The notes under the pieces: model-generated | Database searches by the model: none | Told to the model about the DNA's origin: nothing | What the model saw: only the letters and a program-made list of their open reading frames with translations | Made by a program: the position numbers and the translations under genes | Assembly: GCA_030849805.1 (NCBI GenBank) | Contig: JASANZ010002055.1 | Location: 1 to 39,982 of the forward strand | DNA from: Sergeia podlipaevii | Lineage: Eukaryota; Euglenozoa; Kinetoplastea; Trypanosomatida; Trypanosomatidae | Reading direction: 5' to 3' | DNA: 39,982 bases | Shown: in pieces, positions 36,901-39,982 of the stretch | Layout: each line of letters starts with the position of its first letter | Numbering within the stretch: the first letter of the stretch is position 1

Positions 36901-38729
36901 AGGAGACCGAGGGCAAGCTTCAGGAGACTGAGGGCAAGCTTCAGGAGACTGAGGGCAAGCTTGAGGAGACTGAGGGCAAGCTTGAGGAGACTGAGGGCAA
37001 GCTTGAGGAGACTGAGGGCAAGCTTGAGGAGACCGAGGGCAAGCTTGAGGAGACCGAGGGCAAGCTTCAGGAGACTGAGGGCAAGCTTCAGGAGACTGAG
37101 GGCAAGCTTGAGGAGACTGAGGGCAAGCTTCAGGAGACTGAGGGCAAGCTTCAGGAGACCGAGGGCAAGCTTCAGGAGACTGAGGGCAAGCTTGAGGAGA
37201 CTGAAGGCAAGCTTCAGGAGACTGAGGGCAAGCTTGAGGAGACTGAAGGCAAGCTTCAGGAGACTGAGGGCAAGCTTCAGGAGACTGAAGGCAAGCTTGA
37301 GGAGACTGAGGACAAGCTTGAGGAGACCGAGGGCAAGCTTCAGGAGACCGAGGGCAAGCTTCAGGAGACTGAGGGCAAGCTTCAGGAGACTGAAGGCAAG
37401 CTTGAGGAGACCGAGGGCAAGCTTCAGGAGACTGAGGGCAAGCTTGAGGAGACTGAGGGCAAGCTTGAGGAGACCGAGGGCAAGCTTCAGGAGACTGAGG
37501 GCAAGCTTCAGGAGACTGAAGGCAAGCTTGAGGAGACCGAGGGCAAGCTTCAGGAGACTGAGGGCAAGCTTGAGGAGACTGAGGGCCAGCTTGAGGAGAC
37601 GCAGGGCAAGCTGCAGGAGCGCGGTGATGCCGCCGACAACCTGAGCGCCGAGTTGGAGGCTCTTCAACAGCGCCACCAGGAGGACTGTGCTGCCGCTTCT
37701 CAGCGTGAGGCTGACCNCAAGCTTCAGGAGACCGAGGGCAAGCTTCAGGAGACCGAGGGCAAGCTTCAGGAGACTGAGGGCAAGCTTCAGGAAACTGAAG
37801 GCAAGCTTGAGGAGACTGAGGGCAAGCTTGAGGACACCGAGGCTAAGCTTGAGGAGGTTGAAGGCCAGCTTGAGGAGACACAGGGCAAGCTGCAGGAGCG
37901 CGGTGATGCCGCCGACAACCTGAGCGCCGAGTTGGCGGCTCTTCAACAGCGCCACCAGGAGGACTGTGCTGCCGCTTCTCAGCGTGAGGCTGACCTGCAG
38001 AACCAGGTACAGGAGACCGAGGCCACCCTCCAGGACACTGCTGCTCGTCTGCAGACCACTGAGGGCAAGCTCGGGGACACCGAGGCCACCCTCGATGAGA
38101 CCAACGAGCGCCTCCAAGAGACGGAGAAGAAGCTCGAGGACACCGAGGCCACCCTGCTGGACACTTCTGCTCGTCTGCAGACCACTGAGGGCAAGCTCGA
38201 GGAGACGGAGGGTGAGTTGGAGGAGACAAGGGCTCGGCTGGGTGAGCAGATTGCTGGACTGGAGTGTGCGCTTGCTGAGACGCAGGGCATCAGCTCCGCG
38301 AAGGACGTGTACATTGCTGACTTCACCGAGTATGTGCGCGAGTCATATGCGGTGACGGTGGAGGGTCTTACTGCTATGCGTGATGAAGCCTTGGGCGGCA
38401 TTATGAAGCAATCGGAGGCTGGGCTGAATGCTGCCGTGGGGGATGTAACCTGGTATGTGAACGAATGGAAGAGCAAGCATGCCATGGCAGCTTCGGAGGC
38501 CAAGGTAACTGCAGCGCGGTTTAATGTGCTGCGCGAAGTGTTGGGCAAGATTGATAGTGATGTGAAGGAGGCTACCACTGAGATTGATGATCAGGATCGG
38601 AGAACCTCTGCTAGGCCTCGCACCCAGTCACCGGAGCCGCTTCCTGCACTTGGAGACTTGAGGGCAAACAGCATTGTGGACTCCAGTAAGGGCAAATCAC
38701 GCTCACGTCCTATGGTGGCGGAGTATTAG
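33921..38729 (+). CDS. Kinesin-like protein with heptad-repeat tail
   Basis: The 1602-residue protein starts at ATG 33921; the frame reaches 16 codons further up only to a TTG. The motor domain spans about 117-470, with P-loop GQTGSGKT (210-217), switch I NIHDHSSRAH (324-333) and switch II DLAGCE (360-365, Cys where Ser is usual). It should hydrolyse ATP and move along microtubules. The N-terminal extension repeats a basic-Ser motif (RSNS, RSAS, RSNS, RSNS) that looks like kinase target sites. A coiled coil follows, then from residue 831 a long tandem array of a seven-residue unit (KLEETEG or KLQETEG), a spacer block, a second short array and a C-terminal globular part. This resembles the repeat-rich K39-type kinesins of Leishmania, though their repeat unit differs. 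One N at 37717 makes one codon unknown, and the array length is uncertain there. Confidence 0.93.
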   Translation: MEFKRSNSSRGPLNSTRGAGATTPRCSAKEGSGNKTPKGKIPPLPPRSPAPSSARGAPTPRANEPTPMKLERSASKTGSKNAFERSNSTTGSKNVFKRSNSSMSGLSKTTAASAVGNNRVSVYVRVRAFRDDESGDAAKLAVAMQDSTVEVNVPKKGKFPFSFDGCFWSNDRECPSGKRYTTQEDVFDEIGRPLVENALAGYNAAVMAYGQTGSGKTYTAYGPVGSLGTTHEGLIPRVCNMIFARAANAAQGGIKYTVRASMLEVYLEEVFDLLNHRKQLAIRNDVQSNAFYPVGHKSILVRNYNDIMMVLNKAEPLRTFAATNIHDHSSRAHTLFMLEVHTEFASTEIPPRCAKIMLADLAGCERIKLAGTEEGIAFEQARNINLSLLALGSCIEAVAARGDNGSKPIHEFRNSTLTKLLKDYIGGNSVSTMMITISPSKQDANLSVQTLRFGDRAKQIRTHAKINTIETAKPDQDGQSNLSDSLRAEYLRKKEALYNEYQLQGKAELLLARMAEIETKLQSNLDEDIALHLSNEATELQHSLQDLDYEIARQRQILYGEYLLLEDALRDLNTKMQQMKEEHEEAIENVVADEAVRFDDMVASYETKMAEAQLEFARALSAVKQQRDEHVAQCEEMLADLEERDEELSDAHGEIAALRQRIDDLESKLQQSRHECTDLHNQLSEQSERAAAETARLQAEMNDICAESAAERACDAAAIRDLSDEVAALKQDLEQTNTEHEQTNAAHKIIIQATQAELEETREAHATFVADAEQRQADLHLSMHEAEETLQNTNERLQQIEKKLEDTKATLHHTAARLQTTEAQFEETEGKLQETEGKLEETEGKLEETEGKLQETEGKLEETEGKLQETEGKLEETEGKLEETEGKLEETEGKLEEAEDKLQETEGKLEETEGKLEEAEDKLQETEGKLEETEGKLEETEGKLEETEGKLQETEGKLQETEGKLQETEGKLEETEGKLEETEGKLEETEGKLEETEGKLQETEGKLQETEGKLEETEGKLEETEGKLEETEGKLEETEGKLEETEGKLQETEGKLQETEGKLEETEGKLQETEGKLQETEGKLQETEGKLEETEGKLQETEGKLEETEGKLQETEGKLQETEGKLEETEDKLEETEGKLQETEGKLQETEGKLQETEGKLEETEGKLQETEGKLEETEGKLEETEGKLQETEGKLQETEGKLEETEGKLQETEGKLEETEGQLEETQGKLQERGDAADNLSAELEALQQRHQEDCAAASQREADXKLQETEGKLQETEGKLQETEGKLQETEGKLEETEGKLEDTEAKLEEVEGQLEETQGKLQERGDAADNLSAELAALQQRHQEDCAAASQREADLQNQVQETEATLQDTAARLQTTEGKLGDTEATLDETNERLQETEKKLEDTEATLLDTSARLQTTEGKLEETEGELEETRARLGEQIAGLECALAETQGISSAKDVYIADFTEYVRESYAVTVEGLTAMRDEALGGIMKQSEAGLNAAVGDVTWYVNEWKSKHAMAASEAKVTAARFNVLREVLGKIDSDVKEATTEIDDQDRRTSARPRTQSPEPLPALGDLRANSIVDSSKGKSRSRPMVAEY
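36411..37586. repeat. 21-bp tandem repeat array (56 units) in kinesin
   Basis: Fifty-six in-phase copies of a 21-bp unit, each beginning AAGCTT and coding seven residues. Units differ mainly at the third residue (CAG Gln or GAG Glu) and at silent C/T and A/G sites, with a few Ala or Asp variants. Each unit carries a HindIII site. Such homogeneity points to recent expansion or gene conversion. Confidence 0.9.
37587..37716. repeat. Spacer block copy 1 in kinesin tail
   Basis: This 130-bp block starts with a QLEETQG unit and codes the GDAADNLSAELEALQQRH segment. It is almost identical to 37866-37995, with two visible base differences. It ends exactly at the N at 37717. Confidence 0.85.
37719..37865. 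repeat. Second 21-bp repeat array (7 units) in kinesin
   Basis: Seven more units of the same 21-bp repeat begin two bases after the N at 37717. The later units diverge (KLEDTEA, KLEEVEG) towards the second spacer block. Confidence 0.85.
37866..37995. repeat. Spacer block copy 2 in kinesin tail
   Basis: Second copy of the 130-bp block. Unlike copy 1 it runs on into unique tail sequence (LQNQVQETEATL), so this is probably the true 3' boundary of the repeat region. Confidence 0.85.
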
Positions 38730-39982
38730 TTTGAGGCGGTCTCATCTCTGTTTTTTTTTTTTTGTATCCTGCGTGTATTGCGTTTATCTGTCGTTACGCT
38801 CCGTGTCTACTGGTTGAAACTTTCATTTTTTTTTTTTTAAGAACAATTTGCATCCACTTTTTTTTTGTGTGTATGGAGTTAATCTTTGTGTATCTTTTCC
38901 TTTTTTTTTTTTCTTGTTATACCAAAATGTATGGTGTGTATCTCGCTTTCAAACATATATGAACTTCAGTGTTTTTTTTTTTTAAATAAATGAGCAAGTA
39001 CAATAAAGGTATTCTAGTTGTGCACCTTGTTAGCCTTCTGCGCTCCTCCTTCCTTTGCATTTGCTCTCTCTCTCTCCCCCTCACACCTCCTTTCTGTTTA
39101 TCAGTCAATATCTTTTATGCTGAATCCTTCGTTCTCTCTTGCGTCCATTTGTCATTTTATTTCGTTTTTATCTGAAGCTTTTCAGCAGACGTGCGTCATC
39201 TATATTCACTATACGAAATAAAAGGCAAAAGAGAGACTCTCGTGTTACTTTAGAGAAAAAAGCACCTGCGCTCTTGTATTATCTTTTTTTAAAAAAAAAA
39301 TTATTAAAAGGCACCACTACATCATAGCTTGTATCACTATCAGTGCACTTGCGTTGAGTGGGCCGTACATAGTACTTAGATCTGTTTGCTTTTTGTTTAA
39401 AAATTTGTATTTTCATTTTTTTTTTTTTAAGCGTGTGATTCACCTTCTTGTATTATCAGCAACGTCATACGCCAAAGAAGAACCTGTGAATCATATTTTT
39501 ATTTTACTATTATTATTTTCACTACATTAACTAGATCACGCTTCGGGCGAAACGTAACATTTGTTTTCTAGAACACCCGTTTCTCGCCACAACCACATCA
39601 ACGCCACCCTCTCTCACCACCTTCTTAGATCCGGAAAGAAACTTCCCTTTAAACAATATTTTTCTATTGCTTCTCGTTTGTACACCTCTAACAAATTTCA
39701 AGGATATTATATTATATTTCTCTTATAAATTGCTTTTTTTTTTCCTTTTTTAGATCACGCGCACTCGAACCTAGAAAAAAATAAAAAATAAATCACACAA
39801 GTTCCCCAAAACAGTACCTTTTTTTCCAAAGTGCGTTTTTGGTCGTTGTATTAGAACATATTGATTTCTTTTTTTTTTTTCTTTGCCACTTGTACCCCTC
39901 CCCCACCACCCAAGCTACACATTGTTTACACGTTATCTCGAAGCCGTACGTTTCTTTCTCTCTCTCTCTCTCTCTCTCCCTC
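38730..39982. other. 3' flank of kinesin, no gene seen
   Basis: The final 1253 bp has several T-runs (38751-38763, 38827-38839, 38901-38911, 39419-39428, 39866-39880) and a TC repeat at the very end (about 39953-39977). It probably holds the kinesin 3' UTR and the leader of a gene beyond the window. The short frames have no coding character. Confidence 0.6.
39953..39977. repeat. TC dinucleotide repeat at window end
   Basis: About ten TC units form a pyrimidine tract that could belong to the splice signal of the next gene to the right. The window stops before an acceptor can be seen. Confidence 0.7.

Noticed and set aside
36118..37644. Second plus-strand frame of 508 codons over the repeat array
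   Set aside because: Same effect: a stop-free 21-bp repeat read in another frame, giving an Arg/Ser/Leu repeat. The kinesin frame is the real one.
36411..37865. CRISPR-like array
   Set aside because: The 21-bp units are contiguous with no spacers and lie in frame inside a kinesin gene of a eukaryote.
36105..38117. Long minus-strand frame of 670 codons opposite the kinesin tail
   Set aside because: It exists only because the 21-bp unit has no stop in this frame; the product is a monotonous LLKLAL repeat with no flanking coding sequence.

Overview
The window looks like chromosomal DNA of a trypanosomatid (Kinetoplastea); I cannot name the genus. The evidence is long intronless genes packed on one strand for many kilobases, one divergent strand switch, and pyrimidine tracts followed by AG just upstream of most start codons, as expected for polycistronic transcription with spliced-leader trans-splicing. 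Flagellar and repeat-kinesin genes also fit. Start codons were set to the first in-frame ATG; several longer reading frames begin only at TTG and were trimmed.

Leftward block (288-10690, minus strand), in transcription order: an ERO1-type ER thiol oxidase, the catalytic subunit of DNA polymerase alpha, and a CFAP57-type WD40/coiled-coil flagellar protein. Divergent strand-switch region (10691-11586): a 13-C run and a 10-G run 78 bp apart, so each transcription direction has a G-run on its own coding strand, bracketed by a good splice acceptor on each side. This is the likely transcription start region for both blocks.

Rightward block (11587-38729, plus strand): a small basic protein; a 1.3-kb AT-rich spacer; a Timeless/Tof1/Swi1-like replication-fork protein; a small double-CxxC protein; a 2635-residue protein with an N-terminal PH domain and several PH/TH1-like segments; a probable mitochondrial helical protein; a TraB/GumN-like protein with a possible mitochondrial presequence; a protein with a myristoylation/palmitoylation N-terminus; and a kinesin with a 21-bp tandem array (63 intact units in two blocks), broken by a single N at 37717. 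The last 1.25 kb has no supported gene.

No tRNA, rRNA, CRISPR array, transposon or virus was recognised. The points most worth a second look are the strand-switch architecture, the shift in base composition away from it, the multi-PH giant protein, and the kinesin repeat with its probable assembly join. All family assignments come from reading motifs by eye; no database search was run.
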